Positions 45,253 to 54,257 of a stretch of DNA of 64,000 bases are shown piece after piece. Under the pieces are notes generated by a model. That model was not told the DNA's origin and ran no database searches. It saw only the letters and a program-made list of their open reading frames with translations. Position numbers and translations under genes: made by a program. Positions within the stretch are counted from its first letter, which is position 1. Each line of letters opens with the position of its first letter. This DNA is from Formosimonas limnophila (GTDB taxonomy: Bacteria; Pseudomonadota; Gammaproteobacteria; Burkholderiales; Burkholderiaceae), in assembly GCF_014652675.1 (NCBI RefSeq), contig NZ_BMZG01000004.1, positions 62,833 through 126,832 of the forward strand, given 5' to 3'.

Positions 45253-47117
45253 GACAAGTCATCCAAATCATCAAACGGTTGGATATCGTCCGAGAGTTCA
45301 TCAATTGGGTTATTCATGTTCAAATCATGTGATAGAGGTTTGATGGGGATTTGAATGCGCGTACCATGATTGGTTGAGCGACGCTGTTGCGCGCGACGTG
45401 CTGCTTTGGTTTTGCCAGCAGCTGCTTGTTCAATTGTTCTCATGCGCTCATATGCCGAGAAAATCATGCGTTCATCAATGTGCTTTTTACCCTCGGCTTT
45501 CAATATGCGCTTGGCTTCTCGCAGCTCCCAAATACTCAAAACAGGGTGAGAGCCATCGCGATACGGTATGGTGAAGTAGGAGCGTAATTCGGGATCAAAG
45601 AACCAAATCACACTGATGTCGCGTGGATCACGACGAAAGATGAATTTACGCGCGACTTTTGGGTTGCTCGGTTCGGTTGCGCCAATCCACGGGCGCAGTA
45701 CATCGTGCCAATAGTGAACCTCATCTAAAGCAACGCCGTATTGCTGCACGGTGCGCTCCTCAAACGGCATGAAGTCCAGCCTCAGCTTGGTTTCATCGAT
45801 GATTTTAGGTGGCAAGCCCGCGCCAGGTCGCTCATGATTGCCCAGGATACCTTCTTTGTATTTGGTCAATGGTGAAGTACCAAGTGATGTGTGTATGCGT
45901 TGGTGATACACATCGGTGATGAAGGTTGTGAGCCAAGTTTCAAACTCTGATAACGTCAATATGGCTTTGTCTTCAGAGTCGTAGCCTTTGCGTTCAATCG
46001 TATTAGAAAACGTTGTGCCTGACAGTGTGTGAATCTCTGTCAATAACGTGCCAATCGCTCGCTCAATGTGTCCTCCAAAATGAGGGCGGGCAACGGGTCG
46101 CCATTCGATATCGATGCCGTATTGTTGGCACGCACGCTGTAGCATTTTGCCGCGAAACTCTTTGGCGTTATCCAGATGGATTTTTTTGGGTAGTCCCCAG
46201 CATGGCCAAGTGCCTTTGACCTCGTGTTTGGTGAGCCATGATTCTTTTGCAATAATGCCATGAGCTAAGCACAGCCCAGTCGATAAGGCACTGGGCGGGT
46301 CGAATGACACATAAAAGCCTGTAATCATTCGGCTAAAAACATCGATTGCCACCGTAATCCACGGCCTTCCAATCGGGCGGCGGTGAATGTCATCCACCAG
46401 AATAATATCGAGTTTGGTATGGTCTATTTCAACAGCGGCCAGTGGTGAGTTTGCATTTGGGAATTGGTTGTTAATGGGGGCATACACTTCATCAGCCGCT
46501 TGTTTGCCTTGTCTTTTGGCTGTTTTAATCTGTGGGGCGAGTTGCTGAATGCGCGAGCGAATGGTGTTGTCATGTGGTGGCTTGAGTGATGCAGCCAAGC
46601 ACAAACGTTTAACTTCAATGCAAACCTTTTGTGCAGACTTGCGTTGTCCCGTCAGGTATTCCGTTTCAATAGCGGTCTGGATAATGGCTTCAACTTCAGA
46701 CTGCACTCGCGCACGACCTTTATCAAGACGTGGTTGCTTGGACAGGGCAGTGAGCACGCCGCCTTCTTCGTATTGTTTAATCCAACGATAAACCGTATTG
46801 GTGTGAAGATTGAATGCTTTAGCACGCTGTGCGACTTGCTCGCGTGTTCGACCAGCACTGTCAAGTAAAGGCTTAATGACGTTAAATCGCTCTTGAATGC
46901 TACTCCATGTGGATTCTTCAATACTGTTTAAATCATGGTTGTTACTGGTTTTAGCGACAGGCTGTAACTCAGTCATGTTGGCCTGATGAGTTTCACCCGT
47001 TAAAAGATCGGTCAGCAGCACCTTATCCAAATCCAAAATGTGGGTCACGGCGCAACGTGCACCATTGAAAACAAACTCCGAACCGAGTTTTATGGCCAAC
47101 GTGGTTTGAGTGTTCAT
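45249..47117 (-). CDS. tnsB: TnsB/TniA-family DDE transposase
   Basis: This 622-residue transposase binds the end repeats and makes the 3'-end cuts and strand transfer. The N-terminal part holds two helix-turn-helix regions (NTVYRWIKQYEEGG near residue 120). The rve/DDE core has Asp in VEIDHTKLDIILVD, Asp in KIHLDNAKEFRG and Glu in GGHIERAIGTL, the order expected of an intact catalytic triad. A Mu-type beta-barrel C-terminal region follows. GGAG before ATG 47117, which overlaps the tnsA stop (ATGA), decides the start over 47129. Confidence 0.92.
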   Translation of the reverse strand: MNTQTTLAIKLGSEFVFNGARCAVTHILDLDKVLLTDLLTGETHQANMTELQPVAKTSNNHDLNSIEESTWSSIQERFNVIKPLLDSAGRTREQVAQRAKAFNLHTNTVYRWIKQYEEGGVLTALSKQPRLDKGRARVQSEVEAIIQTAIETEYLTGQRKSAQKVCIEVKRLCLAASLKPPHDNTIRSRIQQLAPQIKTAKRQGKQAADEVYAPINNQFPNANSPLAAVEIDHTKLDIILVDDIHRRPIGRPWITVAIDVFSRMITGFYVSFDPPSALSTGLCLAHGIIAKESWLTKHEVKGTWPCWGLPKKIHLDNAKEFRGKMLQRACQQYGIDIEWRPVARPHFGGHIERAIGTLLTEIHTLSGTTFSNTIERKGYDSEDKAILTLSEFETWLTTFITDVYHQRIHTSLGTSPLTKYKEGILGNHERPGAGLPPKIIDETKLRLDFMPFEERTVQQYGVALDEVHYWHDVLRPWIGATEPSNPKVARKFIFRRDPRDISVIWFFDPELRSYFTIPYRDGSHPVLSIWELREAKRILKAEGKKHIDERMIFSAYERMRTIEQAAAGKTKAARRAQQRRSTNHGTRIQIPIKPLSHDLNMNNPIDELSDDIQPFDDLDDLS

Positions 47118-47776
47118 CGAATGCTCCATATTTTAGATTGCATGGATAATGGCTGATTCAAATCGATACCAATTTGAAATGTGCCGATCAGATACCAAAG
47201 TGTGGGCAATAACTCAGCACGACTCCACTCATCATCAAAAATGGAAGCAAGTAACTCGTTTGGCGTGCTTGTTTTGACGGCTCTGATTTGTTTATCAAGT
47301 AGTGTCATATGTGCCTCATAGTGCTCATGCAATACGCCTTGAGTCACATAAGGCAGTAAAAACCGAACGTTATCCATGTAAATGGTGTGAAGTTCAACCT
47401 CGGTTATGAGCTTGAAACGCCAACCGCGTGCTTTGCAGTACGCAACTGCTGCTTTGAATTTTGGTTTTAGCGTGAGCCAGTTTTCTTTGATGTCACTGCG
47501 GTATTTGACTTCGTACAAAATCTCGATTGTGGTGTGATGAGATTGTTTATAATGCACCAGCACATCAGGAGTGTACGTACGCTTTTTGCCTGAAGGGTCA
47601 AACCATTCAATCGAAACGGGTTGAACTTCAAATTGAGCTACGTCATTAGAGAACTCCAGCAGACTGAGAAAGTCGCGCTCGAGTGAGGATTCGTATGCGG
47701 CTGCACCATTTGCCTTTGAGTGCGCAGCAATACCCGTGATATTTCGGTAGTTTTTTGGAATTTTTCTAACAGGCAT
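47114..47776 (-). CDS. tnsA: TnsA-family endonuclease
   Basis: This 220-residue restriction-endonuclease-like protein cuts the 5' ends of the transposon, so that with TnsB the element moves by cut-and-paste. The N-terminal catalytic region shows Glu in YESSLERDFLSLLEF (about residue 33), Asp in YTPDVLVHY (about 70) and the E-x-K of LYEVKYRSD (about 90). The C-terminal half would contact TnsC. It is the first gene of tnsA-tnsB-tnsC, all coupled by ATGA overlaps, and begins about 130 bases inside the right end. Confidence 0.9.
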   Translation of the reverse strand: MPVRKIPKNYRNITGIAAHSKANGAAAYESSLERDFLSLLEFSNDVAQFEVQPVSIEWFDPSGKKRTYTPDVLVHYKQSHHTTIEILYEVKYRSDIKENWLTLKPKFKAAVAYCKARGWRFKLITEVELHTIYMDNVRFLLPYVTQGVLHEHYEAHMTLLDKQIRAVKTSTPNELLASIFDDEWSRAELLPTLWYLIGTFQIGIDLNQPLSMQSKIWSIR

Positions 47777-47838
47777 TGCGCATCCAGTCTCAAATAATGT
47801 TGTGAAACAAGTTTAATACGCGGATATTTGATTGTTAT

Positions 47839-47907
47839 AGTAGCAAATATCGTTGTTAAATATATAAAAAGCTATGGTTTCAGTACCATTTAATTATGGA
47901 AGTGACA
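47839..47907 (-). repeat. Right end of the Tn7-like element with TnsB-type repeats
   Basis: Read inward on the minus strand the end begins TGTCACTTCC. Site R1 (47897-47882, ATAATTAAATGGTACT) and site R2 (47858-47839, containing TTTGCTACT) share the core of the left-end repeats. The sites lie between the terminus and tnsA, so the tnsABC promoter must overlap or follow them. Confidence 0.78.
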
Positions 47908-47912
47908 TTGAC
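47908..47912. repeat. Right copy of the 5-bp target site duplication (TTGAC)
   Basis: TTGAC directly follows the terminal ACA (47905-47907) and matches 37658-37662. Confidence 0.85.
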
Positions 47913-48048
47913 TTATTTTGTTAGACGATCTGTTTGATATAAATACGGAATAAAGCATTTGAAATTCATTTAACCCATTCCATCGAGCGGTAAAGGCTAT
48001 GAGTTTGTATACCGAATACCACCCGATAGGAAAGTCAAAGGTATCACC

Positions 48049-49206
48049 ATGTATATCCAGTCTGTCGATATTAAGAAATGCCGCATCTTAGAAAATGTGG
48101 TCTTGCGCTTTCAGACACCGAACGATATTACAGCACAGACCAATGGCAATGTCATTAACATCATTGCAGGGGTTAACGGCTGCGGTAAAACTAGCGTGTT
48201 GCGAGCAATTTACGAAGAGTTTAATACCCCTTGGAATACTCGTGAGAGTATAATAGAATTTGATGCTTTTAGTCTAAATGGGCAGTTTCTCAAGCATGAC
48301 AAAAAATTAAACGTTTTTGGCCAATTTTGGCATCGACAAAGACAGTCGATTGATAAAGGCGAGGCTAAATTATCGGATGAAAAGTTAATTTTTTTACCAT
48401 CACAACAAAGTTTTGATTTCCAGCCTCAGGCACAGCTTGAGCTCAAATATGTATTTGCTCAAGAAGTCAATAAACGCACTCTCTTGGGTAATGCCGAGTT
48501 TTATATCAAAGAGTATGTGTTGGGTTTAGAGCGCAAAAGTGACATAGCTGATCCCAAGGCGCGTACTCGAGCCGCGATTAATGAGTTTAACAGTCATTTC
48601 TTAGATGCCGATTTACTCACTCAATTGGATGACTTGTCTGCTGAGCAGTTTAATCGTCCTTTGTTTAAAAATGTGGCAGGTGAGCGTGTGACCATTGACC
48701 AGCTCAGTGATGGCGAAAAGCAGCTGTATGCACGGGTGATTGCGCTGATGATGCTGCAACCGCAAGACTCCATTATTTTGATTGATGAGCCAGAAATCGC
48801 CCTGCATCCCGCGTGGCAACAAAAAATCATGTCGATTTATGCCAATATTGGTCAAAACAACCAATTCATTATTGCGACGCATTCACCGCAGATTATCGCT
48901 AGTGTGCCTTATCAAAATTTGATTTTGTTGCGCAAAAACCCTGAGACGCGCCAGATTGAAGCCGTGCATTGTGACCAGCCGCCGACTGGAGTGGACGTCA
49001 ACAGTATTTTGTCTGAGGTGATGGGGGCTGAGGCACAACCCAAAAAACTAACGGACTTGTATCGACAATACAGAGAGTTTGTTGAGAACAAAGAAGAGCA
49101 TTCACCGCAAGCCTTACAGATAAAAAGCGAACTGCTTAAGTTGGAAAGTCCAGAGTCTGCCTTTATGCAAGAAATGCAGTTTTTGATCGACCTGCGGGAG
49201 GATTGA
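48049..49206 (+). CDS. AAA ATPase of a Septu-like defence pair (PtuA-like)
   Basis: This 385-residue ABC/SMC-type ATPase without a coiled-coil arm has Walker A AGVNGCGKTSVL near residue 42, the signature QLSDGEKQLYARVIALMM near residue 222, Walker B SIILIDEPEIALHPAW near 242 and the switch His in FIIATHSPQIIAS near 280. Its stop overlaps the start of an HNH nuclease gene (ATGA). An ATPase of this type followed by an HNH gene is the layout of Septu and retron-linked PtuAB systems. It lies 137 bases outside the right end of the Tn7-like element, so it was probably acquired separately. Confidence 0.78.
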   Translation: MYIQSVDIKKCRILENVVLRFQTPNDITAQTNGNVINIIAGVNGCGKTSVLRAIYEEFNTPWNTRESIIEFDAFSLNGQFLKHDKKLNVFGQFWHRQRQSIDKGEAKLSDEKLIFLPSQQSFDFQPQAQLELKYVFAQEVNKRTLLGNAEFYIKEYVLGLERKSDIADPKARTRAAINEFNSHFLDADLLTQLDDLSAEQFNRPLFKNVAGERVTIDQLSDGEKQLYARVIALMMLQPQDSIILIDEPEIALHPAWQQKIMSIYANIGQNNQFIIATHSPQIIASVPYQNLILLRKNPETRQIEAVHCDQPPTGVDVNSILSEVMGAEAQPKKLTDLYRQYREFVENKEEHSPQALQIKSELLKLESPESAFMQEMQFLIDLRED

Positions 49207-49853
49207 TGCGTTACATCAACAAAGGCCCATCTCCCGACTATTTTGAGACAGAAAAACAGAGCATAGTGATTGACCCAAGCTGGAATAACTTGCACTGTAA
49301 AACACAGTTAAAAGTGGATTTAATTGCTGAACAGGCTGGCTTGTGCGTGTACTGCGAAGTAGGCATTGATGCTGAAAATGCTCATATTGAGCACATCCAA
49401 GCGCAGTCAGTGCATCCGGACCTGCGCTTTGAGTACCGTAACTTAGTGGCTTCATGCTATGGGGCGCAACAGAATTCGGTTTTAACAGTGAACCCTTATG
49501 CATCCGAAAATATTGATTCTTGTGGCCACCACAAAGACGATTCGCTTGATATGGGGTTGTTTTTAAACCCAGTAGAAGTGAAAAATATTGGTGAGTATTT
49601 TGTGTATGACAAGACCACTTGTGAAATATTAGGCAGTCAGTTAGATGTGGCAAAAGCAAATTACACCATCAGTTTGCTCAATTTGAACAATCCTAGACTC
49701 AATATCGCACGAGCTAACGCTCGCACGGCTTTAGAAAAAGCGGTGAAATCTAGTGTTAAAGAACCAATAAGAAGACGGCAAGCGGTACAAAAGTTGCTGG
49801 CCAAGGAGCGTCCGTTTATTTCATTTTTGCGTGATTATTTCATTTTTGCGTGA
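49203..49853 (+). CDS. HNH-type endonuclease of a Septu-like pair (PtuB-like)
   Basis: This 216-residue protein shows the HNH core in pieces: LCVYCEVGI, then AHIEHIQAQS, then YRNLVASCYGAQQN, a zinc-binding and His-Asn pattern of the TIGR02646/PtuB type. The N-terminal MRYINKGPSP is also typical of that group. The late HHKDDSLDMGLFLNP segment fits too. It is translationally coupled to the ATPase. In characterised Septu systems the ATPase controls the HNH nuclease and phage infection triggers DNA or RNA cutting; here that is inferred. Confidence 0.78.
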   Translation: MMRYINKGPSPDYFETEKQSIVIDPSWNNLHCKTQLKVDLIAEQAGLCVYCEVGIDAENAHIEHIQAQSVHPDLRFEYRNLVASCYGAQQNSVLTVNPYASENIDSCGHHKDDSLDMGLFLNPVEVKNIGEYFVYDKTTCEILGSQLDVAKANYTISLLNLNNPRLNIARANARTALEKAVKSSVKEPIRRRQAVQKLLAKERPFISFLRDYFIFA

Positions 49854-49885
49854 TGCTTTTTCTATGTGACTGGTCATATAGGGAG

Positions 49886-49906
49886 ATTGCGGGTCAAGCC
49901 CGCAAT
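49886..49906. repeat. REP-like palindrome, copy 1
   Basis: ATTGCGGG-TCAAG-CCCGCAAT is followed by GACG. The same unit recurs at 50270-50288. Confidence 0.7.
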
Positions 49907-49951
49907 GACGCGCATGGATGTGCGTTAATTTTAATGATGAAAGTGCTGTGA

Positions 49952-50161
49952 ATGAAAACCATGAGTTACGAGGAGTACCTCAACGAAGTCACTACCTTGA
50001 TTTATGAGCTGTACGATCTTGATGAGGAGGCGGCGATTGGATTGGTGGTGGCGGCTCAGGATGCTGAGTATTTTGTGCCGCATGATTTGGCACCTGAGAT
50101 GCGCACTTTGGCTAATGCACGGGCGGATGCTTTGAAGTTGTTTCAGCAGAGCATTCGATGA
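49952..50161 (+). CDS. Small hypothetical protein
   Basis: This 69-residue acidic protein (MKTMSYEEYLNEVTTLIYEL) is predicted helical throughout and has no recognised domain. The repeated 'YEEYLNEV...LYDLDEEAAIGLV' pattern suggests a compact helical bundle. No strong ribosome binding site is visible; a second ATG at 49961 is possible. It lies between two copies of a REP-like palindrome, 98 bases after the PtuB-like gene. Confidence 0.5.
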   Translation: MKTMSYEEYLNEVTTLIYELYDLDEEAAIGLVVAAQDAEYFVPHDLAPEMRTLANARADALKLFQQSIR

Positions 50162-50269
50162 TGAGACGGTACGGGCAGAAATGCCCGTTTTGTTCGTTTG
50201 ACTTATGGTGCGGTGAAGGCGATGGTGTTTGTAATGGTTTTTTGACAGGGCGGCTCACCGTTCGGGAGG

Positions 50270-50288
50270 TTGCGGGTCAAGCCCGCAA
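50270..50288. repeat. REP-like palindrome, copy 2
   Basis: TTGCGGG-TCAAG-CCCGCAA is followed by CGACG and preceded by GGGAGG, like copy 1 (GGGAGA). Both copies have the same orientation. Confidence 0.7.
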
Positions 50289-50328
50289 CGACGAGTCGGA
50301 TTGATTAAGGTTTTTATAATGAAGATGA

Positions 50329-51188
<860 letters not shown>

Positions 51189-51243
51189 ATAGAGAAGTCT
51201 TGACTCTGTGCATCAAGCGAAGCCTTTTGTTTGAGCCTGAATG

Positions 51244-51771
51244 TTATTGTTGAACCATAATTAGCTTTTGAGTACCAAACCCAGCGGCTTTGGCTTTATC
51301 AATCAGCTGCTGTTTGAGTGGTTCGCTGATGGTGGGGGTGCGCGACAGCAACCACAGGTATGAGTGGTCTGGGCCGCTGACGAGCGCGTATTGATAATTG
51401 GTTTTATCTAACTCAAAGACGATGTAACCACCATAAAATGGCCCGAAAAATGACACTTTGAGATGACCCGTTGAGGTGTCACCGACAAAGCGCGCTTTAC
51501 CTGTCGCTTGTTGCCATTTTTGTTTACTCTCAGAGTAACCTTTGTTGATGACAGTGAGCGTGTTGTCTGGGTTGAGTGTGTATTCTGCGGTGACCTTGGA
51601 TAGCCCACGCTCAAAGCTGTGGTCTAAACGAGCGATTTCATACCACGTACCTGTGTAGCGCGTGGCGTCAAAGTTGGTCACAGGTGTGACGCCTTGTGGA
51701 ATGCTGTTGCTGGTACAACCGACTAAAAATAAACTGGTGATGAGGACGGTTAAATATTTGAATGGATTCAT
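51244..51771 (-). CDS. blc: Outer-membrane lipoprotein of the lipocalin family (Blc-like)
   Basis: This 175-residue lipoprotein has a signal peptide with lipobox LVGC (Cys at about residue 19). The lipocalin signature is TRYTGTWYEIARLDHSFERG near residue 35-55. YVWLLSRTP-type residues (YLWLLSRTPTIS) near the C-terminus match bacterial lipocalin. It probably binds fatty acids or phospholipids at the outer membrane. Start ATG 51771 has AGGAG upstream; the ORF to 51852 adds 27 non-conserved codons. Confidence 0.9.
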   Translation of the reverse strand: MNPFKYLTVLITSLFLVGCTSNSIPQGVTPVTNFDATRYTGTWYEIARLDHSFERGLSKVTAEYTLNPDNTLTVINKGYSESKQKWQQATGKARFVGDTSTGHLKVSFFGPFYGGYIVFELDKTNYQYALVSGPDHSYLWLLSRTPTISEPLKQQLIDKAKAAGFGTQKLIMVQQ

Positions 51772-51850
51772 GATGATTCTCCTGTGGGTGTCTGTGTAGC
51801 ATACCCTTTTATATGCGGTCTGTGTGGAGGGAAAAATAGAGTCCCAAAGC

Positions 51851-51882
51851 AAAAAACACCTTGTCGAAACAAAGTGTTTTTG
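51851..51882 (-). terminator. Terminator after the SDR gene
   Basis: On the minus strand AAAAACACTTTG and CAAGGTGTTTTTT form a stem with one mismatch around TTTCGA, with T residues at the end. Confidence 0.6.
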
Positions 51883-51910
51883 ATATGTACTGTGATAGAG
51901 TCAATCGCGT

Positions 51911-52654
51911 TTAAATTGACAAACCGCCTGAGACTTCTAAAGCCACGCCGTTGATATAACTGGCCTCATCGGATGCGAGAAACGCATAGGCGTTGGCGAT
52001 TTCTTCGGGTTGCCCCAAACGACGCTGCCAGCATTGGCCTTTCATGACATCGAGGACTTTTTCTGGGATGGTGTCCAAAATCGGTGTTTGGATGAAACCA
52101 GGGCAAACGGCATTGACACGAATGCCTTTCGGGCCGAGTTCGCGTGCCCATGTGGTGGTGAAACCGATCACGCCGTATTTACTGGCGGCGTAGTTGGTTT
52201 GGCCGAAATTGCCATACAGACCGACGACGGAGGAGGCATTGAGAATGACACCGCTGCCTTGTTCGAGCATGGTTGGTGCAACGGATTGGGTACAGGCAAA
52301 TACCGCTTTGAGGTTCACGCTGATGACTTGGTCGAATTGCTCTTCGGTCATGTTGATAAGGCGCGCGTCGCGGGTGATGCCTGCGTTGTTGACGAGGATG
52401 TCGATGCGGTGGTGTTTGGCTTTGACGTTGACGATGAGTTCATCGACTTGGGCGCGATTGGTGACATTGACGACGGCGATGTCGGCGGTGAGATTTTCGG
52501 CGGCTAAATCGGCTTGGGCTTTGAGTAAGCTGGTTTCGTTCAGGTCAACCAAGACAACTTTGGCGCCTTCGAGGGCAAACTTACGTGCCGTGGCCAAACC
52601 GATGCCCTGAGCCGCACCTGTGATGATGGCGACTTTATCGTTCAATCGTTTCAT
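51911..52654 (-). CDS. SDR-family 3-oxoacyl-ACP reductase-like dehydrogenase
   Basis: This 247-residue short-chain dehydrogenase has the nucleotide motif [15 protein letters not shown] (residues 12-26), NNAG (about 88), Ser of the active site in [11 protein letters not shown], and [11 protein letters not shown] with catalytic Tyr and Lys (about 152-156). Late residues PGFIQTPIL are typical of FabG. The closest function is 3-oxoacyl-[ACP] reductase or acetoacetyl-CoA reductase; the true fatty-acid FabG normally sits with acpP, which is absent here. Start ATG 52654 has AGGA upstream. Confidence 0.88.
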   Translation of the reverse strand: MKRLNDKVAIITGAAQGIGLATARKFALEGAKVVLVDLNETSLLKAQADLAAENLTADIAVVNVTNRAQVDELIVNVKAKHHRIDILVNNAGITRDARLINMTEEQFDQVISVNLKAVFACTQSVAPTMLEQGSGVILNASSVVGLYGNFGQTNYAASKYGVIGFTTTWARELGPKGIRVNAVCPGFIQTPILDTIPEKVLDVMKGQCWQRRLGQPEEIANAYAFLASDEASYINGVALEVSGGLSI

Positions 52655-52803
52655 ACATATCCTCATGGGTTGTGTCATAAAAATTGCTGACTTTCGACCG
52701 ACATTAAAGCACAGTCCCTAATGCATGTGCTGCATTTTCGACGTTAACGAGATGTAAAATAAGCGGATTGAAATTTCTTTAAAACACTCTATAAGGAGTT
52801 GCC

Positions 52804-53298
52804 ATGAGTTTATCCAGTGTTACCCATGATTTATCAAAGCGTGCCCCTCATTTAACCATCGTCGAAACTGATACACCGACGCCCACGGTACAAACAGCTG
52901 CCGATGTGCACGGTGTTGCTCCTGCGCAGATTGCAAAGACACTGGCGTTTTGGGTGGATAATGGTGGTGCAAAAAAACCTGTGCTCATTGTAGCGGGAGG
53001 AATGGCGCGGATGGATAATGCGAAGGTCAAGCGCGCTTTGGGTGGCAAAGCAAAAATGCTCAATGCCGAAGAGGTGCTGTCCGTCACCAGTCACCCAGTG
53101 GGTGGCGTGTGCCCCTTTGGTTTGCCCTCGTCGTTGAAGATTTATTTAGACGAAAGCTTAAAGCAGTTTGATGAGTTACTGCCTGCAGCGGGGAGCGTGA
53201 ACAGTGCGGTGCGCGTGTCATTGAATGAACTCGCGCATTTAACGCAAGGTGAGTGGGTGGATGTGGCGAAAGAGGTCGAGGCAGAGGTAGTGACTTGA
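52804..53298 (+). CDS. YbaK/EbsC family aminoacyl-tRNA deacylase
   Basis: This 164-residue trans-editing protein of the YbaK/ProX family hydrolyses mischarged tRNA, typically Cys- or Ala-tRNA(Pro). The conserved blocks are AAQIAKTLAFWVDNG-like (PAQIAKTLAFWVDN) near residue 38, Lys in this block, and GGVCPFGLP near residue 100. SAVRVSLNELAHLTQGEW at the end is typical of the family. AAGGAGTTGCC precedes the ATG. The gene is monocistronic and shares a terminator with the convergent yebC. Confidence 0.87.
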   Translation: MSLSSVTHDLSKRAPHLTIVETDTPTPTVQTAADVHGVAPAQIAKTLAFWVDNGGAKKPVLIVAGGMARMDNAKVKRALGGKAKMLNAEEVLSVTSHPVGGVCPFGLPSSLKIYLDESLKQFDELLPAAGSVNSAVRVSLNELAHLTQGEWVDVAKEVEAEVVT

Positions 53299-53356
53299 TG
53301 TGGCGGGCTTTGTCGGTAAAAGTCCTCAAAACCTGATTGTCTACAAAATGGGCGAT

Positions 53357-53386
53357 AAAAAACGGCGATGGTATTCGCCGTTTTTG
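53357..53386. terminator. Bidirectional terminator between the deacylase gene and yebC
   Basis: AAAAAACGGCGA pairs with TCGCCGTTTTT around a TGGTAT loop. Confidence 0.85.
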
Positions 53387-53405
53387 TGTCGTGAATGGCT
53401 GCTGA

Positions 53406-54134
53406 TTACTCAATATCCAACACAGCATTGGTATAAACCTCTTGCACGTCGTCCAAGTCTTCGAGTCTGTCGAGGATTTTTTGCATTCGGATGGCATCGT
53501 CGCCAGACAGCTCGATTTCGGTTTGGCCGCGCATGGTGATGTCGGCTTCCTCGGCGATTAAACCTGCGGTATCGAAAGCATTTTTGAGGGTTTCAAAGTC
53601 AGCGGGATCGCAGATCACTTCGGTGAGACCCTCGTCATCGGTGATGACATCAGATGCGCCGTTTTCTAAGGCGATGTTCATGATGGTGTCTTCGGAGACT
53701 TCAGGGGAAAACAAAAATTGGCCAACGTGGTCAAACATGAATGCCACGGAGCCGTCTGTGCCGAGATTTCCGCCGTGCTTGGATAGCGCGTGGCGCACGT
53801 CAGCGACGGTGCGGGTTTTGTTGTCGGTCATGCAGTCGATGATGAGTGCTGCGCCGCCAATGCCGTAGCCTTCGTAGCGAATCTCTTCGTAGTCTTCACC
53901 CTCGCCAGCACCTGCGCCACGTGCAACGGCGCGGTTGATGTTGTCATTCGGCATGTTCGCGCCCTTGGCTTTGTCGATGGCCAGACGCAGGCGTGGATTG
54001 GCAGTCGGATCACCGCCGCCTGTTTTGGCGGCGACTTGTAACTCCTTGATGATGCGGGTCCAAGCCTTACCGCGTGTGGCGTCGGCACGTGCCTTCTTGT
54101 GTTTGATATTGGCCCATTTGCTGTGTCCTGCCAT
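53406..54134 (-). CDS. yebC: YebC/PmpR family transcriptional/translational regulator
   Basis: This 242-residue cytoplasmic protein has the hallmark N-terminus [14 protein letters not shown] and blocks [20 protein letters not shown] and [19 protein letters not shown]. Members act as DNA-binding regulators in some bacteria and, in recent work on the family, as translation factors that relieve ribosome stalling on proline runs. In many Proteobacteria it lies with ruvC; here it stands alone. GAGGAATTT before ATG provides the ribosome binding site. Confidence 0.92.
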   Translation of the reverse strand: MAGHSKWANIKHKKARADATRGKAWTRIIKELQVAAKTGGGDPTANPRLRLAIDKAKGANMPNDNINRAVARGAGAGEGEDYEEIRYEGYGIGGAALIIDCMTDNKTRTVADVRHALSKHGGNLGTDGSVAFMFDHVGQFLFSPEVSEDTIMNIALENGASDVITDDEGLTEVICDPADFETLKNAFDTAGLIAEEADITMRGQTEIELSGDDAIRMQKILDRLEDLDDVQEVYTNAVLDIE

Positions 54135-54257
54135 AAATTCCTCGAAAAAAGTAAGCGCAGCCTGTGCAGACTATGCACTGGCTTTGGTTTATAATCAGCG
54201 CACATTTTAACACACGCACTGTCTCTAAAACCAGTGCGCATTCGCAAGGAGTATCGC

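Larger units (their letters stand above)
37663..47907. mobile_element. Complete Tn7-like transposon carrying a MORC-methyltransferase module
   Basis: The element is 10,245 bp. It begins TGTGAATTCC and its other end, read inward, begins TGTCACTTCC. The terminal 27 bp match at 20 positions. Both ends carry further copies of an AACAATAAATNGTACT-type repeat, like the TnsB sites of Tn7. TTGAC flanks it on both sides as a 5-bp duplication, the size made by Tn7. Inside are tnsA, tnsB, tnsC, tniQ and a TnsE-like gene, plus a MORC-like ATPase, an m5C methyltransferase, a regulator and a small orphan. All transposition genes appear intact. There are no Cas genes. Confidence 0.9.

Noticed and set aside
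37663-47907. CRISPR-associated transposon
   Set aside because: TniQ and TnsABC are present, but no Cas gene or repeat-spacer array is visible in the element or its flanks, and tnsA is retained as a separate gene as in ordinary Tn7-like elements.
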